64,000 nt of DNA. Origin: Scylla paramamosain. Taxonomy: Eukaryota > Arthropoda > Malacostraca > Decapoda > Portunidae. Positions within the stretch are counted from its first letter, which is position 1; every line of letters begins with the position of its first letter. The position numbers were made by a program, and so were the translations under genes. Shown here piece by piece: positions 42,952 through 60,135 of this stretch. The notes under the pieces are model-generated. The model saw nothing but the letters and a program-made list of their open reading frames with translations, was not told where the DNA came from and ran no database searches. The DNA lies in NCBI RefSeq assembly GCF_035594125.1, contig NC_087155.1, forward strand, positions 11,472,692 to 11,536,691, read 5' to 3'.

Positions 42952-43706
42952 TAGCGATGCCCCACCACCACCACCATCACCATCAACTCATGTTCCTACC
43001 TTCGCCCCACAACTTGCCGCCGCGCTGAAGGGACCCATGAATATTCTACCATCCCTCTTGTACTCCGTGCCGTGTTGAGCGCATCTGCTGAATGATTCAA
43101 GGGTTCAGGCAGGGGTGCTATTTCTTTTCAAGGAGTTCCAGTGTGTTTAGTAAGAAGTGCGCGGCTCGGGAGGGAAGGGAAGGGAAGGGAAGGGTAGGAG
43201 GGAGAGAGGGATAACACACCACTCCCACCCACCCACCCATCTCCAAACATCTAACTTCAGTTGCGTCAAGAGTTGAGTTGCATTTTCTTTACGTTTAGTA
43301 TTCCATTATGTCTTCTCTGGTATGTTCTTGTATTGAGATGTACAGTAAGAGATATTTAAAAGTACTGGTATTACAATTTTCTGATGCTTTGTTTACGTGA
43401 GAAGAATGTTGCTCGAAGCTTCAGTTAATGTTGTATTCTCTGTAACTATTTTTCTTCAAATACGAAAGAGCATTCCCTGAAAGGAGACACGAGACACACA
43501 TGACAGCGACGTAACCTTGTAGTTTAGAGATGCGCTCATGCTCACTCTTTCCTTGTCTCCAGTTTTATTCATTTAAGTGTTTTCGCTCAGAGGAGGAAGG
43601 GGGGGAGTCGGGGACCGCGGAGGGAGGGAGGGAGAAGACGATTTGGTTTTGTAGGCAAGTCAGAAACGGATTTCTAGTGTAATTGTGTTTGGCATTTCAT
43701 GGTTAT

Positions 43707-43742
<36 letters not shown>

Positions 43743-43880
43743 ACAGGCGCGTGCTAGTATGTATGTATGCTTATTCCAGTGTCCGCTCATGACTGTATGC
43801 AGGAGTGGTGGTCCAACTTTTGTAGTGATGCTATGTATGTGTTCTGAGTATCCTCTTGTGACAGACCATTTATATACGGC

Positions 43881-43927
<47 letters not shown>

Positions 43928-43955
43928 CTAGATCACACACACACACACACACACA
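38502..43955. other. GC-richer non-coding DNA upstream of the SEA exon
   Basis: No exon I can support. Simple repeats: (GGA)n 40155-40201, (CT)n 40836-40867, (GT)n 41559-41583, (CA)n 42919-42948, (GT)n 43711-43741 and 43883-43924, (CA)n 43934-43955. The unique stretch 39160-39560 is CpG-containing with several TAATTA/ATTATTAATG-like homeodomain-type motifs. An unrecognised open frame of 138 codons lies at 41869-42285 (+). If the candidate exon at 44 kb is real, this is one intron of gene 2. Confidence 0.5.
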
Positions 43956-43959
43956 GGGT

Positions 43960-44178
43960 CGGCCGCGGCGTTATGGTAATGAGGGGAAGATAGATGACTC
44001 GCTGGGATGACCCTCGTCCCTCTATGGGCCACCTTCTGTTGCCTCTGCTGCGGCGGGACCTCAGGCGCTGGCTGGCTGACTCTGGGAGAGGGGCGGCACG
44101 AGGCGAGGAGTACACCACGGCCACTATGAATATTACTGCCACCACCACCACCACCACCACCACCACCACCAGCACCAT
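43960..44178 (-). CDS. Candidate N-terminal exon of gene 2: poly-Val signal sequence or signal anchor
   Basis: On the minus strand an ATG at 44178 opens MVL followed by about ten valines and AVIFIVAVVYSS, a good hydrophobic segment, then a Pro/Ser and Arg-rich ectodomain-like stretch (LPESASQRLRSRRS). The frame is also open upstream with acidic residues. The valines come from a (CAC)n microsatellite. A donor such as CTGT|GTGTGT near 43955 would give the phase 1 needed by the SEA exon, but it is weak. The plus strand is open here as well, so chance is a real alternative. Confidence 0.28.
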
Positions 44179-44305
44179 TACCAATGTCACTATCCTTGCA
44201 ATTTTTTCCTTATCATCGTCCTCGTCGTCCTCCTCCTTGCCACATTCCTTGCCATCTTGCTCTTATTCTTGTTTTCTCTTTTTTTCCTTATTATTTTCAT
44301 CCTCT

Positions 44306-44360
<55 letters not shown>

Positions 44361-44373
44361 GCTACTGCTGCTG

Positions 44374-44437
<64 letters not shown>

Positions 44438-45559
44438 CGCCACCATCACTACTGCATGTCCCGTTAAGTCCAAAGATACAATTCTGAGCTCTGCGGCACA
44501 AAGCCTAACAACGCTATTAAGATAAACAAGGGCAAGATTTAGAGATGAAATATTATTACGCCGCCTTCCCTTTCTCACTGAGGCTCCCTTCAGGCTCCTT
44601 TCCCTCAGCAAACACTCCTTCCCTTCCTCCCTCAATCGACACCCCGTCCCACCTGCTTACCATACGCGAACGCCTTCCCTTCAATATAAATGCGAAAAGA
44701 GAGTGAGAAAAAAAGGCAACCGGTGTGAAGGCGCGGTCATTGCTCAAGTAGGGACCGTTCTCAACTTTAAAGGCCATTACGGCGTTCACAAAACATCCAT
44801 CTCTCTCCGCCGCTTCTGGTGTTGCCATCTGCAGCCTCTCTCACTCTTTCCGGCGTCTCTCTCCGTCGCCGGCAGATTTCTCACCACCGTCGGGAAACAG
44901 ACAGAGAAGGGAAACGCAAAAAAAAGGTGAAGTCAACGCCCTGATATAAGAACAGCAGGAGCAAAACAAAAACAACCATTGTCACGTAACTTTTGCCGCT
45001 AATGCCGGACGTGGCGTGTCTGAGGATGGACGTCAGTGAGAATTATCGACTAGTTAATGCTGGTGATGACGGGGCGGAGGCTGGCGGTCGCAGGTATCGA
45101 AGCCGCCCCACGTCCACGCTCAGATCGTTGCCTTTCTCATTAGTTAACTGGACCTGAACCGACTAATGAATAACAAGTACATAATTTAGCTTGACTGTCC
45201 CCCACAAGGTCTTCCGGTGTACATAGCAGTCCTTTATCCTCACCCTGCCACGCCCTCTCGGTCCTCCACTGGTCAGGTTAAGTGTTTTTTTTTCCCTTAT
45301 TTTCTTGTTTTTACTCTTGGAAGGTAAACGACTCGCCCCTTTCGACGAGAATTAATCGGCATGATGGATGATAATGGCTCGAGCGGCTCTGGTTATGCGC
45401 TACACGCGAAAATTATTATGAAAGAACCGCTTCAGGTGTGCGCGTACGTATATACACACCTGACCATGACGGAATGAGGAGGTGCTGGAGCCTCGCGGCG
45501 CCGTGATGGTGGTGGTGGTGGTGGTGATTATGATGTTGACAATGATAATGGTGATCAGA

Positions 45560-45622
<63 letters not shown>

Positions 45623-45769
45623 CATTGTCATCTTTATCTTCACCATCACCATCATTATAATCACTAAAAGAAGAAAATACTAATTTCTTATTTCATCAGG
45701 ATATTTAAGAGTAGAGGAGACTGAGGTATTGTACACAAAAATAATCTTTAGCAACATTCCCTAAACACA

Positions 45770-45811
<42 letters not shown>
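44139..45811. repeat. Cluster of triplet and dinucleotide repeats
   Basis: (CAC)n 44139-44171, (TAC)n 44306-44437, (TGG)n 45504-45525, (ATT)n 45559-45623 and (CT)n 45772-45811. The unique DNA between (44470-45480) is CpG-rich and shows no gene. Confidence 0.85.
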
Positions 45812-45813
<2 letters not shown>

Positions 45814-46077
45814 GTGCCCACATTTTCACCAGCATCGGATTTACCCAAGTTACCCAGGGCTCAAACAAAGGCCAATAGTGTGAGGGAAGGCTGTTCTCTT
45901 CCTCCACTCCCCCCTCGGTCTCCCTCACCCCCCCTCACAATGAAAACCCCTCTCTCCCTTCCCTCTACCTCTCTCCTTCCTTTCCCGGTCTCATTGCTTT
46001 CCTTCCTCTCTGCGCTTCAAGTCTTATTTGTCTGTTTGTCATTTCACGTCAGTCTTTCTGCTGGTGTGTGCGAGTCT

Positions 46078-46079
<2 letters not shown>

Positions 46080-46162
<83 letters not shown>
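46080..46162. repeat. (CT)n microsatellite
   Basis: 83 bp of CT followed by pyrimidine-rich unique DNA. Confidence 0.95.
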
Positions 46163-46164
<2 letters not shown>

Positions 46165-46798
46165 CACACATTTTTTTTTCAACTTCCTTCTCACTTCACT
46201 CCGCTATCCCTGAAAAATTCTCCCCCTAGTGCCTCTTTCACTCTTTCCTCCTTCTGCTCCTCCTCCCGTGTTCTCAATAACCCGCCGTACGTACCCTGGG
46301 TAACGCTTCTGGGTGTGGTGCTTGGATCGTACTTCTGGGTCAAGTCGAGGAGTAACCGGTTGTTCCTCTCATTTTGGTGCTTGTTTGGGACTTGATACAA
46401 CGCAGGACGCCCTCTTTCTTACGTGTGTTTAATTTCCTCGCTCTCAGTCGGCTATGTTTCTTCTCACTTTGCTTTAATAAACGTTTGTGGGGTGGGTGGG
46501 GAAATGTTCGAGGTGGTGTCCTTACTGCATGGCGTGTTTTTAAATGCTTGGTGTGTCGCGTATTTTGTCTTTACCGCGCGTTAGTTGGCTGAAGAAAACG
46601 AAGGAGATAAAATATTTTCTCTTTCAAGGAGGGAAGGAGGGAGGGAGGGAGGCAGAGAGGGTAGGGAGGGAGGAAGGAAGGAAGGAACGCTGGCTTGAGG
46701 CAAGAAGCTACAGTTAAGGACAAGTCTCTTATCGCGGACCCTGGTAAATGACGAGAAAACATAGCACCTTCCCAACTACCGTCCGCCCACCGACCCCT

Positions 46799-46799
<1 letters not shown>

Positions 46800-46854
<55 letters not shown>
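46800..46854. repeat. (GA)n microsatellite
   Basis: 55 bp of GA. Preceded at 46625-46685 by GGGA/GGAA-rich purine sequence. Confidence 0.95.
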
Positions 46855-46855
<1 letters not shown>

Positions 46856-46959
46856 ACCGTAACTGGAAACGAGATGGGTGGCGGTGGCCGTGGTGCCTGG
46901 ACGCCATGAAGTCTGAGTGCAAGGCCATGCAAAACCGTAGGCCACACCTCAATCCCTGA

Positions 46960-47600
46960 AGCCATAAGTCACCACCTCAAACCATAACTCAGCCCCCTCC
47001 AGATGTACTAACTCACCCCTTCATGGCATAACTCATCTCCTCAAGCACTAAGTCACTCCCCTTCAAACTGCGACTCCTTGGCCCTTCCCCCTCATGCTAT
47101 AACTCATCCCCTCACACGGTCATTTTCCCTTCAATCTCAAACTTGGTCTCGAAACAGTGAATCACATCTCAGGCAGTGTTTCGAACTAATCTATGAGTCT
47201 TCCTTCAACTCATTCCCTTAAACTTTCCTTTCTTGTTCTTTCTTCATGCAGTAACTTATCTTTTCTGTAATTTTTTTCCCCTTCAATTTTAAACAGGGTT
47301 TCGAAACAATGAATCTCTTCTTAAGCGGTGTTTCGAACCATACTTTTTTTTCTTTGACCCATTCCCTTAAACTGTGACTCTCCGACCCCTTTCATGCAAT
47401 AGTTCATCTTATACTGTCATTTCCCCCTTTCAATCCCAAACCGGGTCTCGAAGCAGTGAATCCCATTTGAAACAGCGACTCGAATACTGCCATACGATCC
47501 CTCCCCAATCAACAGCACTCCTTCTAGGAATCTAAGTGGTCCCTTGAGTAACAACTTGACTCTCCAGGTATACATTTGATCCCATTAAACGGTGACTCTG
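46960..47600. repeat. Degenerate minisatellite, period about 150 bp
   Basis: Three recognisable units begin near 47090, 47244 and 47391 with TCATGCAATAACTCATC-like sequence, then a TTCAATC run, TCTCGAAACAGTGAATC, GTGTTTCGAACCAT and CATTCCCTTAAACTGTGACT. A shortened, more diverged unit precedes them from about 46960, and a partial one follows to about 47600. The units have many substitutions, so the array is old. Confidence 0.7.
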
Positions 47601-47709
47601 AGGTTCCAAGGCTCAGGTCTCAGCTATACTCTGCTCCTTGGGTTGGTCTTAAGGGTTAGTAAGGGAAGGGCTGATATCTGATGTGAAGAAAGGGACAGGA
47701 GAGTAAGGT

Positions 47710-47711
<2 letters not shown>

Positions 47712-47779
<68 letters not shown>

Positions 47780-48115
47780 AAGATTCCACTAAGGATGAAG
47801 GCCAAGGAATACAAATATATTAGAGAAAACGGGAGCATAAAGATATTTGTATGCACCACCTCCACCACTACCACCACCACCACATCAAACACGAACCCAC
47901 TGGCATTCCCCTCCACTCCCTCTCCCTCTCTCACTCCAGTCCGTGGCCATCCATCTAGGTTCACATCCCTATAAATAATAAATGGCGCACTGCAGCTCAC
48001 TTCATGTTGCCCCGAGAATAGAAAAGTTTTTGCATTAATTCCCCTTTTGTTGTTGGGTAAAGCAACTTGCCCGTTCCTCAGTCCGCCATTACCACCCACC
48101 ATCACGATTATATAT

Positions 48116-48154
<39 letters not shown>

Positions 48155-48264
48155 CACTTGAAACTTGATAGATATGAGGTTTGTTTTCTATTTATTTGAT
48201 TTGATTTCTTTTTTTTTTTTGGACAAATAAATTACATGTCTCAATAAGGATATGTAGATATGAT

Positions 48265-48345
<81 letters not shown>

Positions 48346-48507
48346 TAGAATATACTAAATTAAGAACACAGAAAACCTCTAGCCGAAAGTTTCAGCATTA
48401 AACACGTTTCAGTGGCTCGTTTGAACCCTCGTTACTGGAGGCTCAGGAAGCAGCCGTTTGGTGGGAAGGAAGGAGAGAGAAGGAAAAGGAGGAGGAGGAG
48501 GAGGAGG
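47712..48507. repeat. Cluster of (CT)n, (GA)n and (GGA)n
   Basis: (CT)n 47712-47775, a (CCA)-rich patch at 47857-47882, (CT)n 48120-48151, (GA)n 48269-48341 and (GGA)n 48486-48507. No gene. Confidence 0.9.
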
Positions 48508-49196
48508 AACGAGACTTTAGACTTCAGACTTTCTTTTGCCTCTTTAAAAAGCCGAAAGCAACATATGTTATTGGCAAGGCAGGATGGAGGTGGAGATGGC
48601 CTTGGGCAGAGGCCTGGCCGGGCTTAGTGGGGAGTACAGAATGGGATCAGTCCGTAGAGGGCGAGGGAGCGCAGGGCTTAGAAGTGAGCGAAGCTGAGGA
48701 GAGGAGGGGATGAGCCGAGGGATGTTTGCTTGGGATTAAAAGGGGTTTGCTGTAATACAGAATACCATGGCAGGTATTACTTTACTGTAGATGAGTTATT
48801 AATCCACTGAATACTACAGACATCAGAACTTCTCAATTTATTAGTTAATCATAATATATATAGTTTTATTTGATGAGTAATTAGACGAAACATGACCACT
48901 TCATAACGAAAGTACCATAAAAAATTCCTCTAATGACATCTGAAATATAATGACACTGACGCTCTATTGAAAGGAAGGGGGAAGATACCATGCTGGCTCT
49001 TGGTTGTGTTGAGGGCAGGAGAGGCGAGGGAGCTGAGAGGTGGCGGTGTGTGGTGGGTGGTAAGGGGGAAGGGGGAGGTGAGCCCGTGTGGAGTCATTGT
49101 CTATGCAGCGCCCTTTATTCATCTCTCCTTAATGCACCAAATGGAGTTCAGGGTTAAACAATCGCTTCACTTTTGCCCAGATTTTTATTCGGGGCG

Positions 49197-50077
<881 letters not shown>

Positions 50078-50539
50078 AGCACATTTAGTCTGTCTATGAA
50101 ATACTTGTAAAGGTAGATGAATACTGGGAGCGTAAGGGGAAGAATGGAGCAGCACGGTGGGGATCCATCAGGTGTGAGGACTGTGAAGAGGAAAAATGTA
50201 AACAAAAACGCAAGCACCCAAGATGGCAACACGGGGAGTTCGGGGAGAAAGAAACGAGAAGAGAAAAAAGTGTGATGTTTTCTTGTTCTTGGAGAGTGGA
50301 CACCCTTTCTCGGGCAGGGGTCGGGGAGGGGCGGTGTAGTGTGGAAGAGGCAACGGAAGAATCCCAGAAAAATATGAGAGATAAATGGACGCTAGGTGGC
50401 TGTGATCTGAGAGGGCCTGGAAAGCCTGGAAAGCTGGGAATAGTAAAGGAAGGAAAGAGAGGACATTTAGACCCATTTCGTAAATTCGGAATACTTATTT
50501 CTTCTTCTTAATTTCTCTGTGAATTATGACTTATAATTA

Positions 50540-50570
<31 letters not shown>
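50540..50570. repeat. (TAC)n tract
   Basis: Ten TAC units in otherwise unique DNA. Confidence 0.9.
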
Positions 50571-50573
<3 letters not shown>

Positions 50574-51204
50574 GCAGCAAGAGTAATCCGTAATGTTTAT
50601 CTCCAAATCATATCCATATTTTTCAACCTCACTTGATTGATCCACAGACCATTAAGTAATCAACCCAACTCCAGATCCTGCCGCCTCCCTCATACCTCAT
50701 CATCACCCACCCAGACCTTTGCCTTCACTCTTCCCTCACATATGCCACCGGAGAAACACCAACATATCTTTACCTTGGCTGTCTTCTATTAATCTCATCA
50801 TTCTTCATTCACTCTCAGCAACCTTTCCATCTTTTCTCGTCACCACCAATCCGTGGCATGTAAACACACACACATGCACACACACACACACTCTCTTTCT
50901 CTCTCTCTCTCTCACCCCTGCCCTCACCCCGCCGTGGCCCAGCGTACACCCTCAGACACTGAGCGGCGCGGCAGTACGTCCAGCCAGTACATGGGTGGGG
51001 AGGCGCTGTGGTGAAGCGAGAGTGTGCATCCCCCTGCGTGTTGATGGGAGTGTACAAAGGCTACGATGATGATTATCGAAGCATAATGAAAGAGTAGCGC
51101 GGTACGATAACTGCGTCACGAGATCCCCGGCAGATCAGAGGGGATAACGCCGAGGCTGGCTGCGGCGTCGACACGATGCTCTCACCGCTAACAAAGGCCC
51201 GACT

Positions 51205-51496
51205 CGATGCAGAAATTATGCCTCACTTTGGATATAATGGCAGCGCTGCGCCCTTCTCCTAGAGCTACTACGGGCAAAAATGAATTAATATCGACTTTGT
51301 AGAGTAGGAAAAGGAACGTAGATTGCTAGGAATGATGGTCGCCCTTCCCTTTGCTCATAAAAAAGAAGAAAATAAAAGAGACAGACAAGCAAAGCCGTGG
51401 TGAACTTCAGTCCAATGTGGAAATTATGCCTTAATTTGGCTAGAATGTTGTTTGTGTTACGCTGCGTCTGAGCCCCGGGCCAGCTGGGCAAAAACT
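51205..51496. repeat. Paired diverged repeat of about 75 bp
   Basis: GAAATTATGCCT starts two related segments, about 51212-51280 and 51419-51494. Both then have ..TTTGG.TA.AATG, a CGCTGCG core, and end in GGGCAAAAA. They lie about 207 bp apart in direct orientation in CpG-containing, non-repetitive DNA. Confidence 0.55.
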
Positions 51497-52324
51497 GGAT
51501 TACAGGTGATACTATAGTAGTTGAACGTACGCTGGGGAGAAAGGTGGCAAAAAAGACAGTGGGAGGGGCGAGGCGAGGCAGGTGTGACCTACTCTAAGGC
51601 GTGTGTGTGTCTGGCATCCATGCGGGGGGTCGGGGAGTGGCTGTGGCGGGGCAGGAACCTTATCAGACCAGAGAGAGAAAAAATGAATGCATGGTCTAGT
51701 GAATAACGTAACAGTTTTAGTACTTAATCCTCTTTAACATTCACAGCACTAGGAAAATGCATGAGAAAAAAAAAATAGAGGAATTACTTTTTTTTTTATG
51801 GTACAAAACGATTCAAGAGACCGTAATACTAAAAAAATAGAAGTCTTAAAATTTGTAGATGACTATGGAAAAAAAAAAATGTCTAGGACTGAAAGGACTA
51901 AGGGAAGACGTGCAGAATTTGAGCAATAGGAAATTATAGCCAACCTGTTACTGGAGGGGTAAACTGGAATCCTGGAGCTACCGTGTGTGTGTGTGTGTGT
52001 GTGTTGGGGACAAGAAAGGAGGCTCATTCCCTTCCTGTACTATGCTTCACTTTCAGGCTCATATTCCAAGGAAATTGAAATACTAGGACTTGGGAATACT
52101 CTCGTAGGAGGACGCGTATTCGACTCATGTATAGATAATTGAGGCGGTACTGGCACGTCCTCCTCGCCCCGCCAGCCTGCAGGAGTAATTCATGGAAGCG
52201 GTTTCCCAGCCTGGACTATTTCTGTGAGCATTAGTTTGGTTATGGATTTTGATATTTTTGAATGAGTGCGGAATAATTAATTCTGGTGTATTACTGACAT
52301 GAAAGTTGAGGAGGGGAAAAGTGC

Positions 52325-53393
<1,069 letters not shown>

Positions 53394-53780
53394 TTCATTA
53401 CCCGAGAGAAAAGCTGGAATACCGAAAAGGACAATGGAGAAATTAAAAGAAGGATATATGGAGGAGCAAAAGAATAGCTGTGAGAGAGAGGGAGAGGGAG
53501 AGAGGCAGGAGGACCGAGAATCTGAAAATATTACGTGAAAAATATGGAATAAATGGAGAGAGAAAGGAAAGGCAACGGGAAAGAGAAGGAAAAGGTACAG
53601 AAAGAGGAAGAGAGGAGGAGAAAGAGGAGGAGGAGGAGGAGGATAAAAGAATAACAGCGGAAAAATGAGGAGAATGCGAGGAAGAAGAGGAGGAAGAGGA
53701 GAAAGGAGTGGAAATGAAAAAGAAAGTGTGTAGGAGTGTTATTGAAGATTTAGGAGATGAAATAAATGAACGTGACAGGG

Positions 53781-55488
<1,708 letters not shown>

Positions 55489-55490
<2 letters not shown>

Positions 55491-56159
55491 CCAATCATGT
55501 AGCTTGGATGATCGGAGGCGTTGGACAAAACACATTTCCTCCTGTCGGCTCCTCTTCACAGGTTGTTGACAAGTATATAGCACTTCTTCTTTCATTAAAT
55601 TTCAGTTTTCTCTCTCACTAGTTTTCCCGTCTTCTACTCTCTCTATTCATCCTAACATTTATTTAAGATAATCTATGTTCTTATAATTTCATAGCGTCAA
55701 CAATCGAGACATTCAATACTACAGTCAATTTCTAAACTTCATGACATTCTCTATTATCAGTTACAGTAGAACAAGTAGATATCAGATTATAAGGATGAGG
55801 AACTTCAGATCATTTTGAATTCTGATTATGAAAGGAGGCATCGTAAACTTAATGAAACATGGTAAAAGCATACAAGAATCTGATAAAATATAAAGGAAGC
55901 ATCAAAATCTTTAAAAAAATATGAAAAACAAACATCAAATCTTAATAGAATATGATAGAAACACGAAAAACTTAATATAATATGAAAAAAAATCATTGAC
56001 TTAATAAAATGTGTATAAAAGCATAGGAAATTATAAAAAGCATAAACACAACAAATTATGGAAAAAAAGCGTAAATGTCTTCTTAAAACTCTCTAAATGG
56101 CATCAAGAATATACTAAAACTGATGCTGTAGTACTGGAAGAGTTAAGATGGAAGTAAAT

Positions 56160-56160
<1 letters not shown>
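55489..56160. other. AT-rich stretch, nothing recognised
   Basis: AT-rich interval between microsatellites in a generally GC-richer region. A loose motif (aaaacttaataaaatatgaaaaa) recurs several times between 55850 and 56060, suggesting a decayed tandem repeat. Confidence 0.4.
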
Positions 56161-56252
<92 letters not shown>

Positions 56253-56379
56253 ACAGATCGCTGCTTTAACTTAACCGCGCTGTACTTAGCAAGATTTTCA
56301 CTCCCAGCACACTTTTATTATAACACTTCTCTCGCACTGCCAAGTCTTCGTGGCGTAGAGTTTTCTCCTTGCCGAACTC

Positions 56380-56452
<73 letters not shown>

Positions 56453-56964
56453 TCAGGCCAGTTCTCCCATGCGACCTCCCCGCCGGCCGCTCTCCCATTA
56501 AATATTCTCCGCTCGTCATCGCTTTTAAGAACTGATGGGCAGATTCTGGGAGCGTTTTGACGTCGCTAAGTAATAGTTATGGTGACGGCAGCGAAGGTGT
56601 GGCGGCTGTGGTGGTGGTTGCTTATGCTGTAGACATACCAGGATATGCTAATGGTGGTTGTTATATTGATTTGGAAGTTGTTGTCGTAGGCTAATAAGGC
56701 GAGTGCATGTAATATTGAATACGTGCTTAAATCAAGATGCTGGTAATGGTTAAGGGGGTTAAATGTTTTAGTTGATTATTTTATACAATTTATTTTTTTT
56801 TATTCTCTTGTAATTATTTCGCTTTTTTTTGCGGGGGTGGAGGAGGTGGGTGAGGGTGGGCGGGGGAATAGAATAAGTAGGAAATAGTCCCGTTAATACC
56901 ATTGATATTACAGAAAAATCGTAAAAATCCGGTAATATCTTTGTGTCAGTCATCCTTAAGGTTG

Positions 56965-56996
<32 letters not shown>

Positions 56997-57000
56997 CATC
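56161..57000. repeat. Two (CT)n tracts and (CTGG)n
   Basis: (CT)n 56161-56251 and 56383-56451, and a tetranucleotide (CTGG)n at 56967-56996. No gene. Confidence 0.9.
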
Positions 57001-58217
57001 CACACCTCCATCCACATCTTACGTACACGGAGCGGTCAGGAGTGTGTGTAATCGTGGTCTTAACGTGGCGGTGCGTCTGGCCGCGTCACCATGCCAGTCA
57101 CCGCGCTAATGACTTCAATCGTCTCATATCTCTACGGAAAGCGCTCAAGAAACGGCCTCCTCACCCTCCCTCCCTTCCCTCCTCCTCCTCCTCCTTCGTC
57201 TCCTCCCTCGCCGTGTCCAACACCTCAACCTCGTCCAGCTTGAATCCCTTAATGTGTCTCCTGATAAACCTGATTGGTGAGTCCCACCTTGTAACACGCG
57301 ATGGAAAGGGGGGTGGGGAGGAGCCGGCATCCCCCACAGGTATAATTATGGGATTTACCTGGGCACCAAGTTAAACAGGTGAGGGAGAGCAAGAAGGGAG
57401 AGAGAGAGAGGAGCGGTTGGATTATTTTCGAGTCACTGAACAGAGGAGTCGTGTGCTGGATGTGGGAGCCGTGAGGAAATGGTCTTGGTGAGGGAAGGAA
57501 GGTCATGATTACACCGCTGAGCCGCATCACAGGTGTCCAGCCCATACCAGCTGCCGCCGCCAGCCTCCAGGAATCGTGAGTCAGGAGCCACAAGGAGAAA
57601 ATCACTCGAATTTCGTGAAACTGAAGGAAATATCCCAAGAGTGGAGAACGAAGCACAAAGGACGTCAGATGAAAGCGAATACGAGAGGAGAGAACAGAGA
57701 AAGTCAAGATGAGGAAAAGATGGAAGGAGGGAGAAAATAATTAAAGGAAGAATGACTCCTCGCTCAATTTTCGAGGACTTAGAGGAAGAGGGGAGCGGAG
57801 GGGGTAAGGCGACACGATAAGAGGGAAGATGAGAGGAGCTGTTGAAGACGCAAGGGAAGCAGATAACAAGGGGCGGAATGGACTGGGTGATAGGAAAGAG
57901 GAAACCGAGGAGACAGGCGGAGGAAAAATGTAGAAACCAAAGGATAATTGAAGAAACATTATTGAAAGAGGAGAAGTGAGGAAGGGGACGATGCAAGGGT
58001 GAATATTGGAAGGAGAAAGAGGAATAATGGTATGAGAGGCGTGAGGGAAAGAGAGGATAAACAGACACCGAGATGTGAAATAACAGAGAAAGACGATGCC
58101 GACGAAAGGGGATGGAAATAATAGGAAGGCAAAAAGGGATAAAAAGACGTAAAGGAATGAAGAAACGATAACAGACAAGGAGGAAGGTGTAACAAGGAGA
58201 GCGGGAAAAAAGTGCAA
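57001..58217. other. Non-coding DNA, nothing recognised
   Basis: GC-rich unique DNA to about 57400, then strongly purine-rich on the plus strand (57390-58217). Long minus-strand open frames here are pyrimidine-tract artefacts rich in Ser, Leu, Pro and Phe. Confidence 0.5.
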
Positions 58218-58852
58218 GTGGAGGAGGAGGAGGAGGAGGAAGAGGAGGAGGAGGAGGAGGAGGAGGAGGAAGTGCACGAGAAAGAAGTGGAGGAGGAAGG
58301 GGAGAGAGAAGGGTGAATGGTGAATCTTGACCAGAGCACAAGGCAGGAGTGTTTCGGAGGTCAAGTGGTGGAGATGACCTTACGTCCGACAGGTGACCTC
58401 AGGAGGTGGGCCTGTGACCCTGAGTGGGGCGGACGCTGCCTCACCGCGCGGCACTTCCCGGCACGCTGAGAGAGGCCCCTCACACTCCAAGGGGGCACGG
58501 CCAACTTCTAAAATTACTGTGTATTTAAAGGGCGTACTTTTGAATGTAAATTTATGCAATACTTACGTCCGTCGGTTGTATCTCAGGGGAGGAGGAGGAG
58601 GAGGAGGAGGAGGAGGAGGAGGAGGAGGAGGAGGAGGAGGAGGAGGAGGAGGAGGAGGAGAAGGAGGAGGAGGAGGAGGAAAGCAAGGAAAGAAGAGGAT
58701 AGAAGAAAATAAAGAATAAAGAAAGGGAAAAGGATGACAACAGAGACAGTAGTGGGAATAGGAGGAGGAGAGGAGGAGAGGAAAGAAGAGAAGAAAAGAA
58801 GTAAGAGAAGGAAAAAAAACAAGAAAAAGGACAAGGTAAAAAGACAATGAAC

Positions 58853-58931
<79 letters not shown>
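58218..58931. repeat. (GGA)n and (GA)n tracts
   Basis: (GGA)n 58218-58272 and 58588-58680, (GA)n 58856-58931, within a purine-rich strand. Confidence 0.9.
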
Positions 58932-58934
<3 letters not shown>

Positions 58935-59051
58935 AAAGCAAGACTTAAGATGAAGGAGAAAAGATAGAACAGTGGCTGGCGGTACGTACGCTATTCGCTA
59001 TAAACTTGTTGATATAATACTCTGCTCGGGTGATGTCGTGCATGACTTATG

Positions 59052-59500
<449 letters not shown>

Positions 59501-59839
59501 TCGTCAGGTTGCCTCATCGTGCCTCCCTCCTAACACCCCATCCCACTCCTCCTAGCTCAACCAACCTGAACTTAATGGTAGGGTACTTTCAACCCCTTCT
59601 CTTGACCTTAACCCATCCCTATCCACCGCCCCGTCCCATTCCCACACCCAACATCCATCTACTACTCCTTGACAAACTCTTTATAATCCATTCTTTTCCA
59701 CCTTTTCCTTCTTATTGGTGTTCTAAGTTTTCTTGCTTTCCTGTTGACGTATTTAATTTATCTGGTTTAGTTTACTGTATGTGAGATTGTGATTTGTAAT
59801 GTATGATTTTTTTTTACTTTTTTTTGTTATTTATTCTGT

Positions 59840-60135
59840 CATGTATTTGTTTGTTTTAGTACTCTGTCTGTTTATCTGTTTGTCTGTCTGTTTTGTCTAT
59901 CAGTTTATCTATCTATTTATCTATTCATCTATCTCTATGTCTTTCTGTCTTCATCTATATCTATCTATCCATTTATCCATCTTTCTATCTAGCTATCTGT
60001 TTATCTATCTATATGTCTGTCTTTCGATCCATCTATATCGATCTATCCAACCATTTATTTATTTATGTTTATCTTACCACTCTATCTGTATCTATCTCTT
60101 CATCTATCTATCAGTTTTTATATCTATCAGTTTAT
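59840..60135. repeat. Degenerate (TCTA)n array
   Basis: About 290 bp of TCTA/TCTG/TTTA tetranucleotides with many substitutions, an aged tetranucleotide satellite. Confidence 0.8.

Noticed and set aside
57433..58364. Minus-strand frames of 207 and 302 codons
   Set aside because: Composed of Ser, Leu, Pro and Phe from a pyrimidine-rich strand. No motif, and both frames overlap each other.
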